A DNA stretch of 64,000 nt from Macquaria australasica (taxonomy: Eukaryota; Chordata; Actinopteri; Centrarchiformes; Percichthyidae), in the NCBI GenBank assembly GCA_005408345.1, contig SEMN01000416.1:62001-126000 (forward strand), written 5' to 3'. Shown one piece after another: positions 44,801 through 58,000 of the stretch. Position 1 is the first letter of the stretch, and each line of letters opens with the position of its first letter. The notes below the pieces were generated by a model, which saw only the letters and a list, made by a program, of their open reading frames with translations, was not told the DNA's origin and made no database searches. Position numbers and translations under genes: made by a program.

Positions 44801-46500
44801 CGCCAGAGACGGTGGATAAATTGCATTTTAAGTGAGAGAGCAGTCTGCACGTACTTTAAATTCACACTCGGTGCGCACAGCAATGGAAGGTATTCGATTG
44901 ACGTTCATTTCAAAGGATGCTGGGTCAGCGTTTTTAAAAAATAAGAGTCGCATTTGTTTTGTTTGTTTTTTTCTTTACTGTAAAAGTCCCAAACGGCTTC
45001 CATCTCACGAAACTACCCAGTAGCCGTTGACGGCTCTTTAGGTGACGGATCGAGTCCAGTGTTACAATTTTCTTTTCCCCCCTTTTTCATTTATTTATTT
45101 TTTATTTTTTTTGGGGAGGGGGAAGAAAAAAAGAAAAGGGAAAAGAAAAGGGAGTGCAAGTAAGCCGAATGCCTTCTTTATCTGTACGGCGCTGCCCGTT
45201 TCTAAGTTAGCGCGACCTACCGCAAAGACCTTATGCGTGTCGGGACTGTGCGGGAGGATAACGCTGCTTAGCTAGAAAGCTACGCGGTAGCATAGCTAAC
45301 CTCACTCTGCGAGACAACCTCGAGACAAGTCGGGACAAGACCAGGTCAGTGGCCGGAGAACTCTGCGTGTTTTGTGCAAACACCCGATCAGTTACATTAT
45401 ATTGAGCAGAAACCACCACCCTCGGACACGCAGTTGTCTTAGAGGAGAGGATGTTTTTATCTTTTTTTTGGGGGGGGGGGTTGTTTTTTTTCCGTTTTAG
45501 CGCACGGTTGGTTGTTGTCGCTAGCTGGCTAATGTTAGCCTAGCCTAGCTCGGCTAAGCGGTTGGCCAGCGTTTGCCGTGTCCAGCGACGGGAGGTGTAA
45601 TGGTTTTGCGAATAGCCCGCACGTGTGTTTATTTTGTGGTGGCATTTGGCCGCCGAGTTGGCCCGCTGTCGAGCTATCCGATAGCGTTTTGTTTTTTTTT
45701 GTTGCGATCCGAGACTGCGCGTAGCTAAATGTTAGCGGACAAACGTTAGCGCAGGCTGTCCGGCTGCAACACGGCGTCAGTTTACGATACGCTGACGTTA
45801 GGTTAAAAAATAAAAAAAAAACTTATTTCGATGGATGTTTCTCAAAACGATTAACTCTACTTCGCCTATATTGCCAGTCTCTTTTAAATATTAGCGGTGC
45901 TTCGCTACACAGCCGGTCTGCGTTAACGTTGATGTGCACCGGGCCTGCCTCCACCGCCATTTTGTTTTGTTCTCCTAATAAAACACATTTTCTCCTGCGT
46001 CGTCGTCCCGCGGACGTTAGATTAAGCGACCTCGTTTGACGAGAACCACCCGGTCGCGGTGTCAAAATGCAGCCCCCCCCCCGCGGGGGTCGACGGGCGA
46101 TAAAGCCATCGTTTACCGCAAGGTGTTGGAAAAAGCATTATGAAACATCAACGCAGTCCCCCCCCCCCTCCCGACGCGATCACCGAGGCCCCGTGTTAGC
46201 CAGCCAACGTTACTCGGCACCACATTAAAGATATCTCCAGTTTGTAGTTTAACACGGTGTCGTGGCTACCAGCTGATTCAACCCAAAGGTTATCGTGTGG
46301 TCGGTGTTCATCGTTAGCTTTGCGTGGTCCCTTTTGTGGTGACCGTCGCTGCAGAAGTGGCTTGGTAGTGTAGCTGCTGGCCCCCGTTAATCCCCATAAA
46401 ACATGCAGATGACCAGCCATCCCGCGGCCTAATTTTCTAATCTCGTCTGGCACTGTGCATTGCTGCGGCCCGGTACTCATTTCCACGAAGCCGTTCGTTT
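44800..46500 (+). promoter_or_regulatory. prrc2a: prrc2a promoter, CpG-rich region and first non-coding exon
   Basis: A clear CpG-rich block with homopolymer C and G runs. A plausible non-coding first exon ends at GACAAGACCAG followed by GTCAGT (donor after 45344). It would splice about 3.6 kb to the acceptor near 48969 before the coding start. The exact start site cannot be read from sequence. In-block open frames have no homology pattern. Confidence 0.55.
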
Positions 46501-48909
46501 ATTTTGAGCATTTGCTTTATGTATTAAAGACGTGGTGCGTTTTTGTCACTGTAAGGAAAGTCAGTGCGCAGTAGAAGGCAGTTTGGCTTTACGTTTGGGT
46601 CTTTTAGCGTTGTTTTGATTGTGGTTTCATTTTCATCCCTGTTTGAATCTGTTGATTTTGCTAAATATAGTCACACAAGTGTTGTTCATCATATTGCTGG
46701 TATGAGCAATGTTCAGATAGACTTGTTATTCAGGTGAACTGATACCAATGGGAGTCATGACTTGAGATTCCATTAATTCTTCCACCTTTCAGTTAATAAA
46801 ATATACATGGGTCAACGTTATACAGAACAGTGGAACAAAGAGGTCTTGCTTGAAGTCTTTGTTTAGCTCCAAAAGTGTTGTTCTTGTCATGGACCATTTG
46901 GATTGGCTCACATCATTTCACCACTTCATTCAAAGCAAGTAAAATGAAATGACTAATGTTATTTGTAGCATAATAATCTTAGGAAAACCATCTGTTCTCA
47001 GTAATTGCTCCTAATGAGAGTTGGGTGGAGTTTGGACCAGCAGCAGTTTAACCTGCTGGATACAGCCAAATCATTTTGAATTGGACAGCTGTCTGCGCAG
47101 TGTGTTTAAAGGCCTGGCAGTTGCCATGGAGCCAACCCTGTCTCAAGGCATACAAGAATATCATTTATAATGTGTTGTCATAGAAACCATGGTTCAGCTT
47201 TTTCCCTTTCTTTTGTACAGTGTTTCCTGTGATGAGGTGTTTAGTCATGCACTGCGCTAGGTTTGCACACATTAAACTGTAAAGATAACATATCTTTTCA
47301 AATAGGAGTACTAAACCACCTGTCCACCTCCTAAAAAGCTGCGACAGAACCAGAATTAATTCAGTGGAAAGTTGCACAGATGTTGGTGCAACTGCCTCAA
47401 TAACCCTTACTTACCACACTAAGTTTTCATCGTGCGCCAGTAAGAATTATGCTATGAGCGCAGTACAGCAGTAGGTAAACGGTGCAAGCAACGTGGCTGG
47501 GACAAACAAATGGGTTGACTGGGCTTAACGTAACTATTCTATTTCGATTATTTGTTTCAGTTTAATATGCTTCCTTGTTTTTAATGGATTAGGCACTTTC
47601 ATCTCTGTGGTGCAAATAATAAAAATGTGCTCCTCCATGAGACTGCGCCCTGTGGAGAAGTGCCTTTTAAATATATTCTGATCTATGGGAAGGCACATCA
47701 ACACATCTGACTTATCTAATACCTGCTACACATTCATTATGTAATGTTAGATTACTGATATGTTGTAAAGATTGGCCAATTAACCTAACAAGTAAGACCC
47801 ATGGAGTGCTACGCAAAATAATTTTTATATGTATGGTTTGGCTGAAAAACATACATATCTTCTGGCAAAAATACATGATTAAAAAGTAACTTAAACTTAC
47901 CGGGATACTTCGGTTGGGTTTTGGTTGGTCACAAATGTGAGATGTCTTCTATTGTATGATTATCTAGTTAGCCTTTTGCCTTTCTCCACCCACAATACTG
48001 TTATTTTGGGGTAGACTCTGCATACTGTTTAAGGTGTTGAACTTATAACATCCTTTGGAGCTGAGTTGTAGTGCTGGAAGGCCACCAGCTATCCAAAATG
48101 TCCTTACTAAACTGGCAAATATTGAATGCCACAGTTAGTCTTTTAAAATGTCCTAAAGGAAGTTTATTGGAGGTAAAAGTTTTAAGTATCCTGGCATTAA
48201 AATATGATTTTTGTAGTCTTTTTTTTCCATCTATTTAACTTGTAAATGTACATAATTAAACTGCACAATGTATAGACACTGGACATTTTGTAGTTTTATT
48301 GACTGCCTATGTGATTTACTGGGTGCACAGAGAGACAAAACATCAGTGTTGTGTATTCATGTCTCTCATTTGGTTGTAGATTGATAAGTTGTTGAAATGG
48401 AGAAATGTTTCTTCTGTGAGACAGGACTAAAATTATGTCAGAAAAGCTTAAGAAAATGTTGTGTGGCTCGTCATTTGGTCTTACTAGTTGCCACACAGTA
48501 TTGGTGTGCCTGTGAAAAGTGAAACTGCAGAAAACCCGTATAGCCCATGCTTTTAAAAATTATTTGACATGAGTATGTTTCCCCCACACATACACTAAGA
48601 CATGTCATGAATGATGGTCTTGTGATATACCATGTTTCGCAGAACTACCTGTGTTGTGATACTATTGCGTCTATGGGTAACACCATTTCTACACTGTTCT
48701 ACAGTAAGTTACTGTGTGAGTGCTTAATTATACCACTCACATCCAGCAGAGTCACCAGTGCCATCAAATCCCTTATTTGTATCCGTCAGGCCACAGCACA
48801 TATGTTCAGGATATTTTTATTTGTGAGACGGTTTCTGTTTTGCTAGTTGTTTTGAATGCATCTTTGGTGCAGTCAGCACTTTTGCTCTCACTCTGTGTAT
48901 ACCTGGTGT

Positions 48910-48952
<43 letters not shown>

Positions 48953-48968
48953 CCCCCTCTCTCTCCCA
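46501..48968 (+). other. prrc2a 5' intron
   Basis: Mostly AT-rich single-copy-looking DNA. It ends in a CT microsatellite (48914-48947) that serves as polypyrimidine tract for the coding exon. No coding exon or clear mobile element. Confidence 0.45.
48914..48947. repeat. CT microsatellite forming a polypyrimidine tract
   Basis: About 17 CT units, 20-50 bases before the acceptor of the first prrc2a coding exon. Confidence 0.9.
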
Positions 48969-48990
48969 GTCTCAGGGCTCACCATACTCA

Positions 48991-49080
48991 ATGAGCGGAC
49001 AGCGCAATGTCAGAGCGCTCTGGGCAAACTGCAAAGGGGAAGGAAGGCAAAACCAAGTATGCGTCTCTCAACCTGTTTGA
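48991..49080 (+). other. Upstream open reading frame overlapping the prrc2a start
   Basis: An ATG at 48991, 16 bases before the prrc2a ATG (49007) and in another frame, opens a 29-codon frame that stops at 49080, beyond the main start. If the exon begins at the acceptor near 48969, this ATG is in the mRNA and could lower translation of prrc2a. Confidence 0.5.
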
Positions 49081-52000
49081 TACATACAAAGGAAAGAGCC
49101 TTGAAGCACAAAAGCCTGTTGGTGAGTATCTTGGTTCTGTCATGTCCAAGCTTTCATTGTCACAACATACATCCAGTGTAATGGATTTGCCCGTCTGTCG
49201 GTTTTAGTTTTCAAAATCGCTTGCCCGTCCGGCTCTGCCAGATGGTTTTGTTTTGCCACTAAGGATCTACGACTTGTTCTGTAATTGACTCGGATGTAGT
49301 CTAAAGAAACAGATCTGCTACGTCACAGTTAGATTTACCCGTTGTTGCTGTGATTAAAAGTGCCTGGCTGTGCTGTGTTGTCTCCCGACACCAAGCACTG
49401 CAACTTTGATGCATTAGCCTACTGTCTCCCTAATAGCTCTGGTGCTGATTTCTGAAACAGGAAGTGGATGATATGCCGCATCTTTCAACTGCCTGCCAAC
49501 CTGGTTTTGCTGACGCTGTTGATATTTTTCAGGGATATTTACTACCTTTATTTATAGGCCTTTACACCTGTCTCTGAGAGAACAAAAACATTGTCTCTTA
49601 GAATGTGTCATAACTGTAGCTCCATAGAAAGAAATTATGCGTGGTCTAGAGTGTGAATGGTTCTCAAGCCATGGCATGTCAGCTGAGCCTCGAAGCCACT
49701 GAGCCTGACCTGAGACAGAGGCTTACTTGTGGACGCTGTTTGACTTCTGTGCCGAGTCCCCAGTCTATGTTTTATTCAGAAGCTCCCCACTAGATCTAAG
49801 CAGCTGTCCCCATTTCCCAACTACAGACTTCCCCCTCCTACATAGTGAAGCCATGCACTGCTGTGGTTTCTCTGAGCCTCAAGGAAACACGAGGGATTGA
49901 TATTCAGCACAGCTTCACTTTTCAGAAAAGACTTTTCCATGCTTCTGTGAGCATCCATATCCAAATATATCTCTGTAAACTGTAATTGAAGTGGGTTTGC
50001 TGAAGGTTTTTTAAATAACATCTAGAAGCTTTTTTAAAAATCCATATTCATCAGAATTATCAGACTGAAACTACCAAGCTTCTAGCCTCGTTGGTTGTTC
50101 TTCATCCTAATTGTATATCCAGCAAAGTAAGCAGCAAACGCCATGCCTGTCATCAGGCTCCCAGTAGATTTAATTGGTGTCAAGTTTCAGTGGTCCATCT
50201 GTGCTAATGACGTCCTTTCTCTTCCCCATATCAGTTCCCCCCCGCCATGGCCTGCAGTCTCTTGGTAAAGTTGCCTCCGCGCGGCGTATGCCACCCCCTG
50301 CCAACCTGCCCAGTCTGAAGGCAGAGAACAAAGGCAACGATCCCAACGTCTCCCTCATTCCCAAAGACGGCACAGGATGGGCAAGCAAACAGGAACAAGC
50401 AGACCCAAAGAGGTGAGTAACCCCCTCTTTTAGCAACCAATCTATCACGCCAATTTTAAATTTTTACTTGTCAAAGTTGGTACAATGGGTAGAAAAAAAT
50501 CACCTTGAGGCCTTTGCTGAGGCCTATCTTGTCTAATAAATGCCATGTTTTTCTCGCTCTCAGTACCGATGCATTGTCAGCACCGCAGCCGGAATCGCAG
50601 CAGCCTGTGGCTTCACCGATACCTGCACCGACCCGCCCGAGAACCCCGCCAGTTTCAGAGGTGCAGACAGTCACAGTAGCATGAATGCAAAGTCATACTC
50701 TTAATAATATGCATGGAGATTTATAGCAGCCATAGTTGACATGTATCATATGGTATTTGTCTCTTTGTGTGTGTGTGTGCGCCCTGCCCCTCAGGCTGTG
50801 GCCCCAGCTTCAACCCAGGCCGTAGGGGCAAGGTCCTGGGCACAGGCCAGTGTCACACATGGAACACAAGGGGATGGTGAGTCTTCCTGTTTGTCTATAT
50901 CTCATATATTTCTCTGCAGTAAGCTCTTCATTACACATGTGCCCCTCTCTGAAAAAACATTCTCCCATTGACTTCCCCTTCTGCAGGTGGAAAGGGATCA
51001 AACCAACCGTCGCCATTCTCTCGCGAGGAATTTCCCACCCTGCAGGCGGCTGGCGACCAGGACAAAGCTGGCAGAGAACAGGGCACTGCAGATCAGTGGT
51101 ATGGGCCCGGACCAAGCCTCCGCCCCCAGAGTAAGTGGTGGCCACTTAATCTCCAATAACTGCTCAATAAGTCATTTAATTATGTCAGTGGTGGTGAGAA
51201 AACTTGTCTCACAAGATTGTTTTTAGGAGGAGTGCTTTTTGTACTCACATTAATTATGTTGCAGACTTCAGATCTTGGCTAGTGCAGTTGATAACATAGG
51301 CCAGTTGAGCAAATGGAGCTTTTTTCTTAATTATTAATTTGGGTTGTATTACTGTTGCAGTTGCACAACAAGAGTGTACACAATGTATGTATTGTTTTTT
51401 TTATGCTGGTTGGTGTTATGTGCTTGCCGACACCAAATTTAATTAGGGAATGCAGCAAAATAAAAAATAGTTTTAAGTCTTAAAATTATGATAAAAGTCA
51501 CCCACTCACATTATTAAGAACTCCAGACACGGGTCTTGGTTGAAAGGATGCGTTATCTTTCTAAAGTAATGGCTTTGTATCTCTGATCTTATTCCATAAA
51601 AGCCCATAAACCATACTGACCGCTCTGTCCTCTCTTGTGTTCACTGTCCTCAGACGTTACAAGTTGGCGGGACGGTGGGGGCCGAGCCCTGGCGCCCACC
51701 CTGTCTGGGGAGGGGGCAGTAGAGGGTGGCACTGGTGGGGCTCTGGTGATGGATGGGGCAGCTGGGGTCCCCCCTCCGAACTCTCAGTCCCACGGGCCAC
51801 CTAGGAACCCTCCCGCAGGCAGCCCCGCCTTGCCCCTGCCCCAGCCCCCTGTGGGGCCTGGATTCCCCCAATATCGAGGGATCATGCCTCCCTTCGTAAG
51901 TTTTCCTCTTGCTTTACTCTCTGTTTGATTTCACTTTCTTTTTATCTATAGACCCACAACGACTTTGCAATGCATTTGCAGAGCCCATTTAAATATTCTA

Positions 52001-55000
52001 ACATTTGTGTGCAGAATTGGCCAGCGCTGCGTTTTCTTTTCATGACATTTTTTATCTTAATGTGCTTCCTGTATAAACTGAAGGCTATAGCCTACCACAG
52101 CTACTCTTAAGACGGCTCTCCTGATTAAAAAGAATTAGTATCTGAACCTGATCTGTTTCTTTCTTTTCAGATGTATCCTCCCTACCTGCCCTTCCCGGCC
52201 CCCTATGGTCCTCAGGGGCCATACAGGTACCCGGCACCTGGGGAAGGGTCCGCTCCAAGGTATGTTCCTTCGAAAAATCAGTTGTAAAGCAAGTATTATG
52301 CCGGGACAGTTTATTCAGTGGTCTTTTTTTTTTCAGTGGGTAAAAAAACTCACTCTTGATGGCTCATAATTTAGCTTGATTTCTAATTGAGTCTCATTTC
52401 TACTGCCTTTTCTGGCCATGCTTTTTTGTATTTTCGACATATCACTTACAAAGAACCTCCTTCCCTTTTAGGTTCTCTCGTGGGCAGGGTGGTCCTGACA
52501 GCAGGCCCCAGGGCGGCCCACGTGACGCAGGTGGAGAGATGGTAAAGCGACCATCTATCCTAAAGCAGGATGACCTGAAGGAGCTAGACGAGCTGGACCA
52601 CGACGGAGACGAAGGCTGGGCAGGTAAAAAATATGCTCATTCACAGATATACAACTAACATGTAAATAGGGTTGGCTATGGAGAACCTGTTATGAATTTA
52701 TTTTGGGAGCCAGATTCAAATGTATAAACAACCATGGTTCCTGATCGGATCAAAAGTGGTTTATTTCACATTGCAGAAAAACTAAGAAGGGAAAATGACA
52801 AATACCTCATGATAGAAGTACTGGAAAACAAAGTCATGTGGAAGAATATAGAAATAAGCAAAATTTTAACACTCACATTGCCTTTTTTAAAGTACTTTAT
52901 GTGCATGCAAGAAATGTTTAATTACATTTGATGCACACAACAAGATTAATAAAAATAATCACATTGTATCATATTTAAATCTTTTCTCAAAGACCGGTTG
53001 TGGTTTTAATATTGTATGTGTAATATCAAAAATTGAATTTGTACTTACGAGTGAAACATTTTTAATTTATTCACAGCTATCATGAGCTAGCTCTGCAGAG
53101 GCTTTCATTGTTTCATGTTGTTGTACATGGGAGTGTCCAGCCCCATTACATTTTGACATTAATGTATCCTAATGTATTGCATGATATAGTGCTTATGCTG
53201 CTAAATGATTAACGAGGTGATGACAGTGGTAGTGGGTGAGATTGATGCTGTCTGATGTTGCAGATGTTTCTGCATATTATATTTCCTGCTGATCCAAGCA
53301 GAGGTGTTCCAGTCACTACAGTCAGCTCAGAGGAGGAGGAGGGGAAGTGGATTAGGTTTATCAAAGTGAAGGATGATGAATAATGTGCAAATGTGCTGAA
53401 TGGATGTTTGGTACAAACATGGTTCTGATATTTTCTTGTATTTTTTTTTTTTTTTTGCGCTTTAACAGGGGCTCATGAAGAGATTGATTACTCCGCCAAG
53501 TTGAAGTTCAGTGATGATGAAGGAGATGAAGAGGGGGAAGAGGAGAGAACCGAGAGCAACAATGACTTGTGGTATTTTTGCCTTAAAATGTGTAAAATCT
53601 ATACTATACAGGCTATACTATAGTTAGTTTGAAAACTTTTTCTCTTGTCCTCAGTGAGCAGCAGAGGTCCCAGGATGCCCCCCCTGCAACCTCTCGCTCT
53701 CGGGCGTCGGACAGCGGCGGAGACACCCGCCACACCCCTCCCTCTAATGCTGACAATGGACCCCAGCCCCCCTCCAGCAAGCCAGGATGGGCCGAGGAGG
53801 GAGGCAGTGGCTGGGGGGGCCAGGGAGCACCATCCAACTACCAGGTAGAAAGCTGAACAGCAGCAACAAGGTGTTGCCCAGACAGGCCATACTCAAGCTG
53901 TGAAAAGCTGTAAAGTCCAAACTTACAACACAGGACAATTTGTGCATACTGTCAAGCAAAGACTTATTTGTGGGCAGAGATGTGTTAGTGTTTGTGTGTT
54001 TTTGTCAGTGTAGATTATTGTGGTGGAGCATGGCTAACTGTGTCTGCCTGTATATAGGGGCGCAGGCCTGGATTGGGTGGTCCCCGGGAGCAGCCCTCCC
54101 CCCCACCTGGGCCGCTCCTTGGACAAGGGCCTTACTCCTTTTACAGACAGGTAGACATCCGTATAAGGCCTCCATAGACGAATCATATCTATCATTATTT
54201 CATTCACCGCCCACAGGTCTTATGGATGAGTCATCTTTAAGTTTAAGTTCGCTTTTTGTTCGCCCTCTTGAGTTTTATTACAGTTGATAAAATCATTTGC
54301 AAAACATTTTTCTCAACAAGATTGCAGTGATGATATCTAGAGAGTTGAAAAATGCACAGTAGAGCATCATATGTTTTCTAACTGTTCAGGACCGGCCCCA
54401 CAACCAGGGTGCCCCTCTAGGCCAGGGGAAACCTGGCCCAGCCCAGCATCAGCCAGCAGCAGGAGGCCCTACTCCTCCTCCCCAGCCAGGCCTGCTGGTC
54501 CATGGGGCCCAGGGGGAGGATGAGGATGAGACTTGGCGTCAGCGCAGGAAGCAGTCTTCCACTGAGATCTCTGCTGCTGTGGAGCGAGCCCGTCGTCGCC
54601 GCGAGGAGGAAGAACGTAGGATGGAGGAGGAGAGACGCGCAGCCTGCGCAGAGAAGCTTAAGAGGCTGGATGAGAAGCAGCAACAGCAGCAGGGCAGCAA
54701 CATAGGTGGTGGCAGTCAAACCCCCAGCCTTGATGGAAACTCTACAGCTGCCACAGCAGGTAGCCCTAGTCCATCTGTTTCAGCCTCCTCCCCCAACATC
54801 AGCCAGCCCCCATCCCCCTGTGTGGACCCCGAGGAGCCTCCAGTGTTGGCTGTCCAGCCAGGGCCCAGTCCTGGAGTCAGTGACCGACAGCGAGCTAACA
54901 GCAACAGCAGCTATGACTCTAGTGCAGGTGAGTTTCTCGGGTACATGTGATCAGTGGTGACTGGTCTGAATTATTTGAATCACTAACATGTGATTCGCCT

Positions 55001-58000
55001 TTCTTGACACCTGATGTTTTTAATATGGCAGTTAAAATAAAGCTTCCACCTTTTAATTATGGTCCCTGATTCAACCCCACAATCTACTTTCTTGGTTCAG
55101 ATGTCCAACAGTGTCCCCAGCCGGTTGTGACACAGCCACAGCAGCCCACGCTGGAAGTACCATTACCAGGAGAAAGTAAGGAAGAGGCCATGGGCAGTCC
55201 TCACATTCGTGCAGCAAGTGGAGGTGAAAGAGGAGTCGACCCAGTGAAGATTGAGAATATCGGAGGAGGAGCAGGTCGTCAAGCCGGTGGTCCTCCTGGC
55301 CCAGGTTACTCAAAGTACCAGAAGTCTCTTCCACCTCGATTTCAGAGGCAGCAGCAGGTTAGGATTTGTACTTGTCTGTTGTCTTAAGTACATGTATTGC
55401 TTGAATGGTTATTGTATTCTAAATGAGTTAGGCTCTTTGTGTGACAAAAATAACTGCCACATTTTCCAAGGGGAGCTACGTATTTGGCTGCAAATGCTAG
55501 CATGCATTTATAGATATGTCTGTTATTTCTGTTCTTAAACATCCTGTGTTCTTTGTTTTCCATTTCACATTTATTTCTCTTTAGGAGCAGCTCCTGAAGC
55601 AGCAGCAGCAGTGGCAGCAGCAGCAACAACAACAGCAGCACAGCCAGGCATCACAAAGCCAGCTGTCCCCCCAGCCCCAGGCTCCACAGGGTCCTTCACC
55701 AGGTTCAACACCCCAACCGGGGCCTGGACCCAAGCAGGGTGGACCCCTGTATCAACCCAGCAATATGGTTCGACCCCCACCCCTGCCAATGAATTTTGAT
55801 CCTCGCTGGATGATGATGCCCTACATGGACCCTCGCATGATGCAGGGCCGCCCTCCGCCTATGGACTTCTATTCAGCTGGCATGCACCCGTCAGGTGAGT
55901 GGATGTGACATTGTCACTGAGATCTAATGGAATACTTAATTATAAGATAAATAATTAATTAATAGAGATATTACAATACTGCCATATTGCAGAACATAGT
56001 TCAGATGTCTTGTTTTGTTGACAGTTTCTGTTTAGATTTTTTCTTTAAAGAATTCTTCACTACCACAGGGCTTATTGGGCGTGAGCGGTCTGATTCGGGG
56101 GGATCTGGTTCAGACCCCTTTGACAGGCAGCAACAGCATCCAGGGCACCCTCACCGTGGGACCCCCCCTATGGATCCTAAACTGGCGTGGGGGCCGGAGG
56201 TATTCCCTGGAGGGGAGGGCCGTGGGCTAGCATCCCCCCTCAGGCAGAAGCAGGCATTGGACGATGATGATGGTGCCAAAGGACCCAGGTATGGATACAG
56301 GCTGGGGGAGATTTAAGTTTAACGTGAATAAAAAACAGTTTTTTAACGGTAGCATTTGTTTCAATGCAGTTTAATTAGATTGTACAGGTGTTTGTGATAC
56401 TATGTTCCTCCTCTATATACTGCACATGCTCCAAATACTCGTATACTCAAAGTGTAAATGGAAAAAAATGTTGGGGTTTTTTTGTAATATTTTTTCTATC
56501 TTCTCTTTATCTTAGGAGCGACACTCCTCCACACCGCATGCGAGAGGGTGGATTGGGGCCCATCCAGCAGCCCAGCTCCACCTCTGGGACATCCAATCAG
56601 ACTCCACCTCCAGTTGCCACTCAAGTTGGGGCCCAAGGAGGCAGCCACCACCCTCATCACTACATGAGTGGGCGGGGCAACTACAGCAACTTCCCTGACC
56701 AGGGTGCGAGGATGCCTCCCCACCAACAGCAGCACAGGGCGGGTGAGAGGGGAAACCAGCCACATAGCTTCACCCACCAGGATGAAGGGCCTCCCAGAGG
56801 ATCTCAGCAGGGCCAGATATGGGGTGCCCCACACCCTCACTATGATCGCAACGGGCGAGCTGATCATCCCTCTGTTGAGAGCAATTCTCATCTCCACCAC
56901 CATCACAGCCACCACCCTCAGCAGGCTCACTTCCCTCTCCACCCCCATAAGCCAGAGAACAGCCGTGACAGGGTTGTTGAGGCCCCTGCTAAGAAGACAG
57001 ACTCTTCTCCCCCAATCCACCAACCATCCCTCTCATCTTCTTGCTCTTCCTCCTCCTCCTCTTCTGCCAGGGAAGATGGGAATGTCAAAGTTGCCCTGCA
57101 TCATCACCCTTCCCAGAGAGAGGGTGAAGCTGGTATCGGGCACAGTCTTGGTGAAAGAGGCAACAGTGTCACTGCTGGCAGTAGCAGCCATGTGAAACAG
57201 GAGAAAACAGGCCCGGCATATGCTCCCCATTCCTCCATGACATCTAGCCCACCTCCCTCTCAACATGGCACTCATACTCAGCCTCAGCAGCAGCAGCATC
57301 CCCATCCTAAATCAAACCAAAGAGGGGGGCGGGAACATAAGACAGAGACCCAGTGGGGCCCACGGCCTGGCAGCAGCAACACAGGTGGAGGGTCCTCTCA
57401 TGGTAGGAGGGCCAACAATGCTGGAGGTGGGAACAACTCCCGTGGAGGAGAAGACTCCTCCAACACTCCATTGGACCACAAACCCTCTAACCAGACAGGA
57501 GGCAGCAATGCCAATAGGAGGGCTGGCCCCATTAAGAAGCCAGTGCTGAAGGAGATGAAGAGAGATGGAGGGGAAGTTGATGGAGGAGAAAAATCAAGCG
57601 TAGGCTTTGGGAAAGATAAAGAGCAAGATGGTGGCCAACCCACCTCCATGAAGCAGGAAGCCTCCTCCATCTCCCAGAATACATCAGGTCCATCTAAAGA
57701 TGAGCCAGCCCAGACAGCCAAACCCAGGAATGGAGGAAAAGAACGATCCTCAGGAGGAGGTGGGGGAGGGTCAGGTAGAGGGCCCAAAGATGTAGATGCC
57801 ACTTCTTCAGGATTTTCGGGGTCCTCCTCCAGGAGGGACCGGGACCGCTCCTTTGAGAGAGGAGGTGGCGCCCCCCACCACCATGGAGTCCCCGCCAAAG
57901 GCAGCAGAGCCAGTCGCGGACGAGGGGGAGAGTTCTACGGGCGTGGCCGTGGTTATCGCGGCACCTACACGGCCACTGCTGCACCCAGTGGTGGCAGTCG

